Counted from the first letter of the stretch, positions 44,001-52,901 are shown. The stretch: 64,000 nt of DNA from Hymenobacter sp. BT188 (GCF_014333585.1 NZ_JACSCW010000004.1:698939-762938), one strand, 5' to 3'. A program made the numbers and translations. The notes: generated by a model not told the origin, from the letters alone.

Positions 44001-44723
44001 TTAGGCGGCTACCCCGAAGGTGATTGACAGCTCAAAGCCTGCCGTGGTACTGCCTGTTACGGTGGCCAATTCCTGGGTTACGCCGTCGCTGAACACGTTG
44101 TCGCTGGCATTGTAGGTGTAGCCGTTCAGGCCCTTGCCGTAGCCGTTTACCGCCGCTACCGCCGACCCGCTTCCTTCAGGGAAAGCAATCTGGGTTACTT
44201 TCAGCGACGTACCGTTGGCGGCGTAAACGTGCACATGAATGTGCGTGGCCCGGCCGTTGTACCAGCCTGGAAAGATGCTGGTAAATGTCACCTGCCCGTT
44301 GGCATCCGTGGTCTGGCGCCCCCGCAGGAAGTGCACGTTGGTGTAGTTGGTCGACTGCATCCCGCTGCCGCCGTACTCGGAGTAGTTTCCCTCCGCGTCG
44401 CAGTGCCAGATGTCGACCAAGGCCCCAGCCAGGGCCGCGCAGCTATTATTAGTGTTTGTGATGGTAATCTTGGCGGTCATTTTGTGGCCGGCTTTGCCAT
44501 CCGTTATGTCGCTGCGCACATAGGAGGCGGGCGCTTTAGTAGGAAAAGGGCCCTCTGTCTCTGTGGGCGCTACGGCGCAGCTACCGGAGCTGGTGCCAGT
44601 TCCGGTTCCAGTTCCGCCCGTTGACGGCGTAATCGAATCCGATTCCTTGCCGCAGGCGCTGAGCAGAGCAGGAGTGGAGATGGCGCCTACTAATAAGCTT
44701 TTGAGAAAATTCTTTCTTTCCAT
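44001..44723 (-). CDS. Intradiol ring-cleavage dioxygenase-like lipoprotein
   Basis: A 240-residue protein with lipoprotein signal MERKNFLKSLLVGAISTPALL and a Cys in LLSACGKE. A low-complexity linker of Gly/Thr/Ser (about residues 34-47) leads to a protocatechuate-3,4-dioxygenase-like domain: TETEGPFPTKAP, DIWHCDAEGNYSEYG, LRGRQTTDANGQVTF, SIFPGWYNGRATHIHVHVY. The Tyr of GNYS, Tyr of GWYNGR and the two His of THIH match the Fe(III) ligands. Extracytoplasmic lipoprotein forms are known but their substrates mostly are not. ATG at 44721-44723. Confidence 0.87.
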   Translation of the reverse strand: MERKNFLKSLLVGAISTPALLSACGKESDSITPSTGGTGTGTGTSSGSCAVAPTETEGPFPTKAPASYVRSDITDGKAGHKMTAKITITNTNNSCAALAGALVDIWHCDAEGNYSEYGGSGMQSTNYTNVHFLRGRQTTDANGQVTFTSIFPGWYNGRATHIHVHVYAANGTSLKVTQIAFPEGSGSAVAAVNGYGKGLNGYTYNASDNVFSDGVTQELATVTGSTTAGFELSITFGVAA

Positions 44724-44854
44724 GAGGTAGCTGTCGGAGAAGGAGTTGCTGAATGAATGATCGAATTTCGTTCGAACCCATTTCTGCTACAGCACACAAT
44801 CGACAGTTCGGGCTTTTGTATAGATGAATAGCCCTCGTTGAGCTAAAGCGCTAC

Positions 44855-44870
44855 CCAAAAAAGCCCCCCA
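44855..44870. other. Solo copy of the AAAAAAGCCCCCCA word
   Basis: A complete left arm of the usual terminator in the divergent region between the dioxygenase and the first universal stress gene. There is no complementary GGGGGG arm nearby, so it is not a terminator. Confidence 0.7.
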
Positions 44871-44905
44871 ATTAGCTCAGCGCTGAAAATCACGGACTTG
44901 AAAAC

Positions 44906-44919
44906 CTGATAAAGATCAT
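44906..44919 (+). promoter_or_regulatory. FNR-like box upstream of universal stress gene 1
   Basis: CTGATAAAGATCAT: TGAT-N4-ATCA centred at 44912.5. A CACATTTG (NAnnTTTG) element at 44964-44971 is centred exactly 55 bp downstream, giving transcription from about 44978 and a leader of about 14 bases. Confidence 0.6.
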
Positions 44920-44991
44920 GGCTGATCATGATTTGTCACATGGCTTATTTCCTGATGAAATGCCACATTTGGCTCTTTAACAAAGCGTTAG

Positions 44992-45870
44992 ATGGTTATG
45001 AAGCCTGCCCTGCTTATTCTGACCGATTTTTTCGCCGGCTCCAACCGAGCCTTAGCCTTCGCTACTGCCATAGCGAAGCCTCTCGGAGCTCGGTTGGTGC
45101 TATTGCACGTAGAACGCACTTCCCTGCTCGACCCGGAATTGCTGACGGGTAAGCGGGTAGTCAGGTCCAAGAAAGAAACGGATCTGGCATTAAACCACCT
45201 GATCCGTGACCTGCCCGTGCTTGCTCAGGCAGAAGTGGCTTCGGGCCGTGTGGAAGAGGCCGTGCTGGAAAGCACCAAGCTGCATAATCCGATGATGATT
45301 GTGCTGAGCCGGCCGGCTGACGAAGATATTCCTGATGTGTTGGTGACTACTACCGCGCTTAATCTGCTGAAAATAAGTCCCTATCCCTTGCTTATTGTTC
45401 CGCCGCATACCCTGCCGATCGAGGTGCCGCAGCGCATACTGCTGGCCGCCGATGGCGATGGGTTTGAGCTAGGTGAGCATGTGGCCCCCATCCGCGACTT
45501 CTTCAACGCTTTGCAGATTGATCTGACGGTGGCCCACATCACCGAATCGGCTACTCGCCACACCACCCAGCGGGCGCTTCAAACGGTGGAGGACACCGGT
45601 CTCACCCGCGACCTCCCTCGCCAGGTGCGCCCTTACCATGTGTGTCACACCCACGCTGGCGAAGGAATATTGCAGGCGGTATCGGAGCAGGGGGCCGATA
45701 TGCTCGTAATGATTGCGCGGCGGCACCGATTCCTGGAAAGGCTGTTTCATACCAGCGTAACGGCGCAAATGATTTTGCACAGCCCGGTTCCGGTGCTTGT
45801 GTTGCCCGCCCAGCGTGTATCCCGCGGCGTTGGCAGAAGCCTACCCCGCATCATGAATATAATGAATTGA
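44992..45870 (+). CDS. Tandem-domain universal stress protein 1
   Basis: A 292-residue protein made of two UspA folds. Domain 1 begins PALLILTDFFAGSNRALAFA and ends in LLKISPYPLLIVPP; domain 2 begins RILLAADGDGFELGEH and ends in VTAQMILHSPVPVLVLP. The ATP-binding GxxGxnnnnS loop is only partly kept. It is homologous to the genes at 47039 and 52930. Universal stress proteins support survival in starvation or anoxia, which fits the FNR-like box at 44906. ATG at 44992 or 44998. Confidence 0.88.
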   Translation: MVMKPALLILTDFFAGSNRALAFATAIAKPLGARLVLLHVERTSLLDPELLTGKRVVRSKKETDLALNHLIRDLPVLAQAEVASGRVEEAVLESTKLHNPMMIVLSRPADEDIPDVLVTTTALNLLKISPYPLLIVPPHTLPIEVPQRILLAADGDGFELGEHVAPIRDFFNALQIDLTVAHITESATRHTTQRALQTVEDTGLTRDLPRQVRPYHVCHTHAGEGILQAVSEQGADMLVMIARRHRFLERLFHTSVTAQMILHSPVPVLVLPAQRVSRGVGRSLPRIMNIMN

Positions 45871-45917
45871 CTGTGAGTAGAATAGTGTGATTAACCTTTT
45901 AATAGTCTGTGTTCTGT

Positions 45918-46682
45918 ATGCCATCATTTGAAAATCAAGTTGTGCTGATTACCGGAGCTTCTTCCGGCATCGGGAAAGCCGCCGCGGAAGCGTTTGCTAA
46001 AGCGGGCGCCCACGTAGTAGTAGCCGATGTGTCGGCGGAGGAAGGAGAGGCGGTGGCCCAGCAGTTGAGCGCTTTGGGGCCCAAAAGTTTGTTTATTGCC
46101 TGCGACGTAGCCTCATCGGCCAGCGTGCAAAATCTGATTAACCAAACGCTCGACACCTTCGGCCGGCTCGATGTAGCGATTAACAACGCTGGCATAGGTG
46201 GTGCTTCGGCCTTCAGCGCCGATTACCCCGATGAGGAGTGGCAGCGCGTGATTAACATCAACCTGAGCGGCGTCTGGTACTGCCAAAAGTATGAGCTTCA
46301 GGCCATGGTAGCGGCCGGGCGGGGCGTCATTATCAATATGGCCTCTATTCTGGGGAAAGTGGGCTTTGCGGGCGCATCGGCATACGTGGCGGCCAAGCAC
46401 GGCCTCATCGGCCTGACCGAAACCGCCGCGCTGGAATACGGGCCGCAGGGCATTCGGATAAATGCAGTCTGTCCGGGCTTCATTGCCACGCCCATGCTCA
46501 CCAAAGCAGGCATCGACGATGCGCACAAGGATCTGCAAGAAGCGGTTGCCTCCAAACACGCCATGCATCGGCTGGGCAAACCCGAAGAAATAACAGGTGC
46601 GTTGCTGTGGCTGGCTTCCGATGAAGCATCGTTCGTAACGGGCCAGGCCATTGTGGTGGATGGCGGCTACCTGGCGCAGTAA
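45918..46682 (+). CDS. SDR-family oxidoreductase (glucose-dehydrogenase-like)
   Basis: A 254-residue classical short-chain dehydrogenase. The cofactor loop VLITGASSGIGKAAAEAFAK lies near residues 9-28, NNAGIGG after, then the active site with Ser in IINMASILG and YVAAKHG (Tyr-x3-Lys), and the C-terminal AVCPGFIATPML and VTGQAIVVDGGYLAQ. An acidic D at the end of the second strand (VVADVS) suggests NAD rather than NADP. Substrate unknown. The ATG at 45918 is preferred to an in-frame GTG at 45909. Same strand as the stress gene, 47 bp after it. Confidence 0.9.
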   Translation: MPSFENQVVLITGASSGIGKAAAEAFAKAGAHVVVADVSAEEGEAVAQQLSALGPKSLFIACDVASSASVQNLINQTLDTFGRLDVAINNAGIGGASAFSADYPDEEWQRVININLSGVWYCQKYELQAMVAAGRGVIINMASILGKVGFAGASAYVAAKHGLIGLTETAALEYGPQGIRINAVCPGFIATPMLTKAGIDDAHKDLQEAVASKHAMHRLGKPEEITGALLWLASDEASFVTGQAIVVDGGYLAQ

Positions 46683-46705
46683 CCGCCGGCAGTAACGATG
46701 CACGT

Positions 46706-46750
46706 AAAAAAGCCCCCCAGGTAATCATTTGATTACCTGGGGGGCTTTTT
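46706..46750. terminator. Intrinsic terminator after the SDR gene (GCCCCCC pair)
   Basis: AAAAAAGCCCCCCAGGTAATC-ATTT-GATTACCTGGGGGGCTTTTT, a stem of at least 15 bases shared with the convergent 46768 gene. Confidence 0.9.
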
Positions 46751-46767
46751 ATGTTTAAGACTGGTGT

Positions 46768-46989
46768 TTAGAATGAGCCAGCGTAGTAACCCCAGGCGTC
46801 ATTGTTTCGGGCCAGGCCCGCCGCTTCCGTAACCGTGTCATTAAGCTGGTGATTTACTTCCGGACGGCTAGTCACGTCATGGGAAGGAGCAATGCGCTGG
46901 CGGCCGCGCGAACCGGCCGCTGACCGGCTCACCCGCGCGACCGACGGGTAGGTTGAGTGAAGAGCGGGATACGTGATTTGCTTGTTCAT
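46768..46989 (-). CDS. Hypothetical basic protein (73 aa)
   Basis: MNKQITYPALHSTYPSVARV, then SRSAAGSRGRQRIAPSHDVT and a C-terminal NDAWGYYAGSF. It is Ser/Arg-rich, probably disordered, with no signal or membrane segment. It lies 49 bp downstream of universal stress gene 2 on the same strand, so it may be the last gene of that transcript. Family not recognised; the coding status rests on position and the ATG at 46987-46989. Confidence 0.5.
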   Translation of the reverse strand: MNKQITYPALHSTYPSVARVSRSAAGSRGRQRIAPSHDVTSRPEVNHQLNDTVTEAAGLARNNDAWGYYAGSF

Positions 46990-47038
46990 AGCAGTAGAAA
47001 GAGTAGTTAGTTCAGATCAGGTGGCCATGCTCAGCGCG

Positions 47039-47902
47039 CTAGCCATCGATGGCAGGCAATACCAGCATGGGGATGTGGCAGGTGCGCAAAAGCCGGTTCG
47101 TGACGCTGCGGTGAAACATCGTTCCCAGAAAGCTGCGTCGGCGGGCAACAAGAATCAGCAGATCGGCCTTAATAAGCGTAATGGCTTTGAGCAGACCTTC
47201 GACCGGATAGGTGTGCCGAATGGCTTCCAGCGTGACATGGCTGGCCGCATCGGCGAGGCCGCTGGCTTTTACCTGGCGCAGCGACGTAGCGCAGGCCTGG
47301 TTGTCTTCAATGCCCGACACCGTTACGACGGTCATGCGGGGCTCTAGCTGCGCCAATAACTGCAAGGCAGCCAAAGGCTTATCCAGAGTGAATGGCTCGC
47401 CGTCGGCCGCCACTACGGCTTGGGTCGGGGTGGAGGAGCCCTGGTAAGTTTCGGGCACTACCAGCAGGGGCAAATGCCCCCCACGTAGCACTTCCAGCAC
47501 CGCTACCCCCACTTCAGCTTCGTTCAGGCTTTCGTCGGCGCGGCCCAGCACAAACAGCGCCGGCGCATGACGCTTAGCCAGATCGGCGGCCGTAGAAAGC
47601 TGCAGGTCAGCTACCATCTCGATGGTAGTAGGCACGTACAGCTCGTCGGTCAGCGCCCGCACAGCGGCGTGCAGATCCTGGTCGCGCTCTTCTCTGTCGG
47701 GATCCAGCTTGCTATCGAGCTGAAAATTGTCGCGCACGTACAGGAGCAGCAACCTGGCCCCGAGGGGCGCCGCCAACTCGGCCGCGTATTTAATAGCCCG
47801 ATGCGCGGCCGGAAAGAAATCAGTCAGCACAATCAACGTTAGGGCCGGCTTGTCGGAAGCTGGTACGGTGGAGGGCGCAGACTGAGTGAGGTTCAACGTC
47901 AT
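47039..47902 (-). CDS. Tandem-domain universal stress protein 2
   Basis: A 287-residue paralogue of the 44992 product: domain 1 PALTLIVLTDFFPAAHRAIK through VLRGGHLPLLVVPE, domain 2 TQAVVAADGEPFTLDKPLAA through SVTNRLLRTCHIPMLVLPA. The same LTDFF start and the RRxxFLxxxFHxSVT end are shared with paralogue 1. It sits downstream of an FNR-like palindrome (48030-48045) and upstream of the small 46768 gene. ATG at 47900-47902. Confidence 0.88.
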   Translation of the reverse strand: MTLNLTQSAPSTVPASDKPALTLIVLTDFFPAAHRAIKYAAELAAPLGARLLLLYVRDNFQLDSKLDPDREERDQDLHAAVRALTDELYVPTTIEMVADLQLSTAADLAKRHAPALFVLGRADESLNEAEVGVAVLEVLRGGHLPLLVVPETYQGSSTPTQAVVAADGEPFTLDKPLAALQLLAQLEPRMTVVTVSGIEDNQACATSLRQVKASGLADAASHVTLEAIRHTYPVEGLLKAITLIKADLLILVARRRSFLGTMFHRSVTNRLLRTCHIPMLVLPAIDG

Positions 47903-47948
47903 GACTACAGGCTTAAATTGATGTGGTGAGACAGGCCGAAAACAAGTG

Positions 47949-47964
47949 CTGGGGGGCTTTTTTG
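47949..47964. other. Solo copy of the CTGGGGGGCTTTTTT word
   Basis: GCTGGGGGGCTTTTTT in the leader region of universal stress gene 2, without a GCCCCCC partner. Confidence 0.65.
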
Positions 47965-48000
47965 CGGCATGAACTCTACCAGCGTGGTCAAGCAGCGGTA

Positions 48001-48008
48001 CAAAATTC
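48001..48008 (-). promoter_or_regulatory. Candidate -7 element (GAATTTTG) for universal stress gene 2
   Basis: On the minus strand, NAnnTTTG centred at 48004.5, exactly 33 bp from the centre of the FNR-like box at 48037.5. The implied leader is about 90 bases. Confidence 0.4.
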
Positions 48009-48029
48009 GAAAATGCGGCCGCCCACAGC

Positions 48030-48045
48030 CATGATTTAAATCATG
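48030..48045. promoter_or_regulatory. FNR-like palindrome upstream of universal stress gene 2
   Basis: CATGATTTAAATCATG, a perfect 16-base palindrome containing TGAT-TTAA-ATCA. A half copy (TTTTAAATCATG) follows at about 48056-48067. It lies 36 bp beyond the stop of the upstream L,D-transpeptidase gene. Confidence 0.65.
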
Positions 48046-48081
48046 AGACAATCTGTTTTAAATCATGCAGTTGAAGGAGTC

Positions 48082-49566
48082 CTACGACTCGCGCGCAATC
48101 AGGGTAAGGGCGCGCTTGAGCGCCTTATCGCGCTGGTAGATGTCGGGATAAAAGCGAAGCTGGCCGTTCTCGGTGGCGCAGGTGAAGTAGCGCACATGCA
48201 GCGGAATGGACTTGGCTAGGCGAATGTGCTGCGGCTTCGACTGGCGGGCGCACTCCTCATCAGTCGGTAGCTTCCTGAATTGCCCCCCACGCGCCAGCAG
48301 GTAAGCTGCCAGCTGCATGGGATTCTGGAGCCTAATACAGCCGTGGCTGAGCGCCCGCATCGGGTAAGTAAACGCTTGCCGCACCGGCGTATCGTGCAGA
48401 TACACGGAGTAAGGGTTTTTAAACCGAAACACAATGTTGCCCAAGGCATTGTCGCAGCCGGCCGACTGCCGGATAGTGTAGGCAAAACTCTTGGCCGAGA
48501 CCTGCTGCCAGTCGATCTGGTAGGGGTTGAGCAGGCGGCCGCGCTCATCGTAGAGGGCGAAGTTATTCCGGGCCAAGTAGTCCACGTCTTTTTTCAGAAT
48601 GGGCAGAATCTCCTTGGTGGCAATGGAGCGGGGCACGTGCCAGTCGGGCGCCAGGGTAAAATGGTCGATGGTGCTGCTCAGGGTAGGCGAGGGCGTTTTG
48701 GGCTGGCCCACAATCACGCGGTGCTGGCGCACCACACTGTCGCCGCGCACCACTTCCAGCTTGTACGCGGGCAGATTTATCAGCAGGTATTCTGAATCTG
48801 AAATAGCCTCCTGCCGCCAGCGCTCCAGATTCAGGGCCACCTGCTCATACCGCACCTGATACTGGGCAACCGAGTCGGCCGGAACCGGCGTGCTAAGCCA
48901 CTGCTCCAGTGCCTGCTGCAGCTGCCGATATTCCCGGTTATGGGGCTGACACGCTAAAATGCCGTCGGCCACTTTGCCCGCAGTCAGGCTTTCCCGCAAT
49001 AAGTCGGCTGGCTGAAAAACCTGCCTTGTAGCCCGCTCCCGCGGTGAGGCCGCATACGTGCGCAGCCTGCCCCGGTGCAAATCGAGCATAAAGCGCAGCA
49101 CGGCATCGCTCAGATACACGTCGAGGCGCGCCCGTTGCTGCGGGCTGGAAGGAGCAGGGAGGCGCAGCGAGTCACGCAATGCAACCAGCCGATCAGTAGC
49201 GTAATATTCGGGCTGGAGGCCATAAGCGCGAGCCTGGTCTAGCAAGGCCAGTACCGCTTTGGCTTCCGTGGTGAGGCTGTCGTTGGGCTGAGACCAGACA
49301 GGTTGAGGGGTAACGCCGTAAAATGCCCGCACGTGGGGCCCGACCTGTAGCCCCAGGCGCTCGTCTACGGCCGCAGGGCCCGCGGCAGTTGTATCGAGCA
49401 GGGCCAGAATGAGTTCACCCACTGGCGTTTCAGTGGGGGGCAAATCTTGACTAATACCAGCTGTTTGGTCGGCCGGGGTGGTCACCCCTTGCTGCTGGCC
49501 CCCGCATTGCAATTGCAGGAGCGAAAAGAAGACAGCAGACGTAAGAGAAAAAAGGCGAATATGCAT
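48082..49566 (-). CDS. L,D-transpeptidase lipoprotein (YcbB/LdtD-like)
   Basis: A 494-residue envelope enzyme forming or exchanging peptidoglycan cross-links. The signal MHIRLFSLTSAVFFSLLQLQCG ends in a lipobox-type Cys. A long scaffold domain (RLDVYLSDAVLRFMLDLHRG, PVPADSVAQYQVRYEQVALN) precedes the YkuD domain: LLINLPAYKLEVVRGDSVV, HRVIVGQPKTPSPTLSS, then VYLHDTP and ALSHGCIRLQNP with the catalytic Cys in SHGCIRL. The arrangement is that of LdtD/YcbB. The ATG at 49566 gives the signal; the frame is open to 49605. Confidence 0.93.
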   Translation of the reverse strand: MHIRLFSLTSAVFFSLLQLQCGGQQQGVTTPADQTAGISQDLPPTETPVGELILALLDTTAAGPAAVDERLGLQVGPHVRAFYGVTPQPVWSQPNDSLTTEAKAVLALLDQARAYGLQPEYYATDRLVALRDSLRLPAPSSPQQRARLDVYLSDAVLRFMLDLHRGRLRTYAASPRERATRQVFQPADLLRESLTAGKVADGILACQPHNREYRQLQQALEQWLSTPVPADSVAQYQVRYEQVALNLERWRQEAISDSEYLLINLPAYKLEVVRGDSVVRQHRVIVGQPKTPSPTLSSTIDHFTLAPDWHVPRSIATKEILPILKKDVDYLARNNFALYDERGRLLNPYQIDWQQVSAKSFAYTIRQSAGCDNALGNIVFRFKNPYSVYLHDTPVRQAFTYPMRALSHGCIRLQNPMQLAAYLLARGGQFRKLPTDEECARQSKPQHIRLAKSIPLHVRYFTCATENGQLRFYPDIYQRDKALKRALTLIARES

Positions 49567-49827
49567 TGGGCGGTGAAAAGAGCGAGAGCCGGGCCGGCCA
49601 CGCACATAGCTGCGTTTTAGCTGTCGGCTGCACCAAAAATACGGACTGCTTAAGGTGCGTGTATATGACGGTAATCATCGCAGTATCTGAGTAAAGTCAT
49701 AGAAAGGGCAGCCGCCAAGGCTAAACTTTGAGCCTGTAATCTGCCCACTTCCAAAGCCTAGGCTAGGCAGCAGATTGTAGTTGATTAAACCCACCTCACG
49801 CTGCCTTTTCTGTTCCGGCAATACTTT

Positions 49828-51102
49828 ATGAAACAATCCTTTAAGGCCGTCAGTCTCTCTTACAAAAAAGCCCCTCTGGCCATTCGCGAGCTGCTGACAC
49901 TGGATGAGGCGACGTGCGGCCGCCTGCTGCATACGCTGCACAACCACTTGGGCCTGTCGGACGTGCTGGTGCTTAGTACCTGCAACCGCACCGAGGTTTA
50001 CTACACTGCCGATACCGACAACAGCGCCGCCATTGTAGAAGCCTTAGGCGACTTGAAGGAAATGGATGCGAGCAGCTACTATTCCTACTTCACCGTTCTC
50101 AACTCCGCTACGGCCGCAGTGCAGCATCTGTTTGAAGTTGCCTTGGGCCTCGACGCGCAGGTGGTGGGCGATATGCAGATCAGCAACCAGGTGAAAAGAG
50201 CCTACCAGCGCTCGACGGAAGCAAATGTTACAGGGCCTTTTTTGCATCGGCTGCTCCACACCGTATTCGCCGCCAACAAGCGCGTGCAGCAGGAAACCGC
50301 CTTCCGCGACGGCGCCGCTTCTACGTCTTATGCCACGCTGGAGCTGGTGCAGGAATTGACGGCTAGTATTGCCCAGCCGCGGGTTCTCATTGTGGGCTTA
50401 GGCGAGATTGGGGCCGATATCTGCCGTCATTTTGGCAAGAGCAAGCACTTTACGGAAGTCACTATCTGCAACCGTACCCCGGCCGCCGCTCAGGCACTGA
50501 CTACCGAGTGCGGCTTGCAAATCTTGAATTTTGCCCACCTTACGCAGGGCCTACAGGCAGCCGATGTGGTTATTTCAGCCATCTCCACGCCTTCGCCATT
50601 TTTTACCCGCGAACTGTTGGCCGGCTTAACTATTCTGAGCCCCAAGTTTTTTATTGATTTGTCGGTGCCCCGCAGCATTGCGGCCGCCGCCGAGCAGGTG
50701 CCGGGCGTGCTGGTTTATAATATTGATGCTATCCAGAATAAGGCGTCGGAGGCGTTGGCCCGGCGGGTGGCGGCGGTGCCCCACGTGCGCGAAATCATTG
50801 CCGAATGCATGGCCGAGCTGCACGAGTGGAGCCGCAACTTGCAGGTGTCGCCGGTTATTCAGAAGCTGAAAATTACGCTGGAGCAGCTGCGCCAACAGGA
50901 GGTAAACCGCTTCAAGAAAAATATGAGCGCGGAGGAGGCAGCCCGACTCGACGACGCGACTAAGTCACTGACGCAGAAGTTTATGAAGCTCCCAGTGTTG
51001 CAGCTAAAAGCCGCCTGCCAGCGCGGGGAAGCCGACCAGTTGGTGGCTATGCTCACGGAGCTATTTGCTCTGGAAGACGAACTCGTTGAGGCTGGAGCTT
51101 AA
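49828..51102 (+). CDS. hemA: Glutamyl-tRNA reductase
   Basis: First committed enzyme of C5-pathway tetrapyrrole synthesis, reducing Glu-tRNA to glutamate-1-semialdehyde. The catalytic domain has KAVSLSYKKAPLAIRELLTL and VLSTCNRTEVYYT with the nucleophilic Cys, then HLFEVALGLDAQVVGDMQIS. The NADPH domain has LIVGLGEIGADICRHFGKS and CNRTPAAA, followed by the dimerisation helices. 424 residues, standard. ATG at 49828. A solo GCCCCCCAG word follows the stop instead of a hairpin. It is separate from the other haem gene, hemF, by one lipoprotein gene. Confidence 0.97.
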   Translation: MKQSFKAVSLSYKKAPLAIRELLTLDEATCGRLLHTLHNHLGLSDVLVLSTCNRTEVYYTADTDNSAAIVEALGDLKEMDASSYYSYFTVLNSATAAVQHLFEVALGLDAQVVGDMQISNQVKRAYQRSTEANVTGPFLHRLLHTVFAANKRVQQETAFRDGAASTSYATLELVQELTASIAQPRVLIVGLGEIGADICRHFGKSKHFTEVTICNRTPAAAQALTTECGLQILNFAHLTQGLQAADVVISAISTPSPFFTRELLAGLTILSPKFFIDLSVPRSIAAAAEQVPGVLVYNIDAIQNKASEALARRVAAVPHVREIIAECMAELHEWSRNLQVSPVIQKLKITLEQLRQQEVNRFKKNMSAEEAARLDDATKSLTQKFMKLPVLQLKAACQRGEADQLVAMLTELFALEDELVEAGA

Positions 51103-51150
51103 GGACTGATTTACCTAGCAAAAAGAGGTGCGTTTGGGTCTAAATATTTG

Positions 51151-51164
51151 AAAAAGCCCCCCAG
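51151..51164. other. Solo copy of the AAAAAGCCCCCCAG word after hemA
   Basis: It has the position of a terminator but only one arm. Eight bases later the stop codon of the convergent lipoprotein gene begins. Confidence 0.7.
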
Positions 51165-51171
51165 CCAGGAA

Positions 51172-51858
51172 CTACGCCGGACAAGCACCGCGCAGATCGA
51201 TAAAAATCAGGCGCCAGCGACCACCCGCCCCCGCCGATTTAGCAAAGTGAAATTGATAGCCGGTGCTCGTCTGAAGTACGGAGCGAACGGTGCGCCCCTG
51301 TGCCGCTTGGCCCTGATTGCGGTTGCCTCCTTTTATCGAGGCTTGCGCCCAGAAATTTAGCGCACGAAACCCAGTGGCCGGCCCAGCGAAGCAGCCTTCC
51401 CTAGCGAATTTGCCCCCCGGACAGTTCGCGGCGGGCAGCGTGGCTACGGTTTGCGGCGCGGCACACGTCATAAGCTTCTTATCGAGCGCGAAAAGTGGCC
51501 GATGCTGCTGGTCGCGAAATTGGTCGCTATCCGCCACACGCGTTACGAGCGGCACGTTTCCGGTTTGTTCCAAAATCCAGAGGCCATACTCTGGATCTAC
51601 CAGCTGGTTAAGCACCTGAGCGTCATGGCTTCTGAGCGCGCCATCGAGCAGCAGCCAGGCACCCGTTATAGCCGTGTCGGCGGGCATTACAGGGTTTTCA
51701 GTTTTGGCCGCGGCTGAGTCGGGTTTGGGTGCGTTGGCCGTTACCACCTGGGGTGGGGCGCTGCTGGTGGGCTCGTCGGGCATACCATTTGGATTTTTGA
51801 CGTCGCCGCAGGCCGCCTGCAATAGGGCCAAGCCAGGAAGTAAGGGTTTGAGAATCAT
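51172..51858 (-). CDS. Hypothetical lipoprotein (228 aa)
   Basis: Signal MILKPLLPGLALLQAACGDV with lipobox QAAC at residue 17. A Pro/Ala/Ser-rich linker (about 25-60) follows, then a domain with GAWLLLDGALRSHDAQVLNQ, LVDPEYGLWILEQTGNVPLV and four further Cys (in LMTCAAP, ANCPGG, EGCFAG, RGACPA) that could form disulfides. Family unknown. It is convergent with hemA. ATG at 51856-51858. Confidence 0.7.
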   Translation of the reverse strand: MILKPLLPGLALLQAACGDVKNPNGMPDEPTSSAPPQVVTANAPKPDSAAAKTENPVMPADTAITGAWLLLDGALRSHDAQVLNQLVDPEYGLWILEQTGNVPLVTRVADSDQFRDQQHRPLFALDKKLMTCAAPQTVATLPAANCPGGKFAREGCFAGPATGFRALNFWAQASIKGGNRNQGQAAQGRTVRSVLQTSTGYQFHFAKSAGAGGRWRLIFIDLRGACPA

Positions 51859-51962
51859 CGTAGAGCGTTGATGCTGAAGTCTGGGTAGAGGTTGAAAAGG
51901 AAGCTGCTTGATGGTCAGAGTGTACTCGGAGCTCAGAGCTGAATGCTTGTGCTAATGGGATG

Positions 51963-52901
51963 CTATACCCAGTTGATACCCTGCCGGAGCCAGGCCTGAG
52001 TTGCCGCTTCAGCCGAGCCGGGCGTGGGCTGATAGTCGTAATGCCAGGCGGCCAGGGGCGGTAAACTCATCAGAATAGACTCTGTGCGTCCGCCGGTTTC
52101 CAGGCCGAATTTGGTGCCGCGGTCGATGGCTAGGTTGAACTCGGTGTAGCGTCCCCGGCGCACCAGCTGCCATTGCTTCTCAGCTTCTCCAAAGGGCAGA
52201 TTCGCGTTGCGCCGCATGAGCTCCGAATACGTGCGGCCGTACACTTCGCCCACGGCCTGCACGAAGGCAAACAGCTCCTCGAAGCTGCCGTCTTTGCCAA
52301 CGGTGAGACGGTCGAAGAAAATGCCCCCCACGCCTCGCGTTTCCTGGCGGTGAGGCAGGTAGAAGTACTCATCGGCCCACTGCTTGAAGCGTGGATAATA
52401 GGAGGGATTATGTTGGTTGCAGACCTGCAGAATCTGCTCATGAAACCAGTGGGCCTGCGCTTCATCCACGTAAATCGGGGTCAGATCGAGACCGCCTCCA
52501 AACCAAGCCTCGCCGTTGCCCGCCTCAAAGTAGCGCACGTTCATGTGTGAAATGGGAACCATAGGGCTGCGCGGGTGCTGCACCACCGATACGCCCGTAG
52601 CAAAGTAATTAGGGTTGGGCATGAGGAGCTGACGGGCAGCGGTTTCGCTCATCTTTCCCCACACGGCCGAGAAGTTTACGCCGCCTTTCTCCAGAATAGC
52701 TCCTTCGGCAATTACGCGCGTACGGCCACCGCCGCCACCTTCATGCACCCATTTATCCTCCCGGAACGAAGCGAGGCCATCCGCAGCTTCGAGCTGCTGG
52801 CACAGCCAGTCCTGAAATTGGCGCATCCACGCCGCGACGGTAGCGCGGGTAGATTGAGTGTCGGTGGAGTAAGTGGTTTCGGTAAGCATGTGTAATGACA
52901 T
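51963..52901 (-). CDS. hemF: Oxygen-dependent coproporphyrinogen III oxidase
   Basis: Converts coproporphyrinogen III to protoporphyrinogen IX with O2. Visible signatures: FREDKWVHEGGGGGRTRVIA, GVSVVQHPRSPMVPISHMNV, WFGGGLDLTPIYVDEAQA, FYLPHRQETRGVGGIFFDRL and GRYTEFNLAIDRGTKFGLE, with the conserved His and Arg residues of the family. 312 residues, slightly long at the front; the internal ATG at 52889 (MLTETTY) is also possible. It lies 28 bp after universal stress gene 3 on the same strand, at the end of the cbb3-linked gene run. Confidence 0.96.
   Translation of the reverse strand: MSLHMLTETTYSTDTQSTRATVAAWMRQFQDWLCQQLEAADGLASFREDKWVHEGGGGGRTRVIAEGAILEKGGVNFSAVWGKMSETAARQLLMPNPNYFATGVSVVQHPRSPMVPISHMNVRYFEAGNGEAWFGGGLDLTPIYVDEAQAHWFHEQILQVCNQHNPSYYPRFKQWADEYFYLPHRQETRGVGGIFFDRLTVGKDGSFEELFAFVQAVGEVYGRTYSELMRRNANLPFGEAEKQWQLVRRGRYTEFNLAIDRGTKFGLETGGRTESILMSLPPLAAWHYDYQPTPGSAEAATQAWLRQGINWV

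Noticed and set aside
44760..44790. TTCGTTCGAACCC resembling a tRNA T-loop
   Set aside because: No acceptor stem, anticodon arm or CCA context around it; it is a short palindrome upstream of the dioxygenase gene.
49680..49827. FNR-like box before hemA (GTTGATTAAACCC)
   Set aside because: Only one half-site is present; no ATCA partner at N4 spacing.
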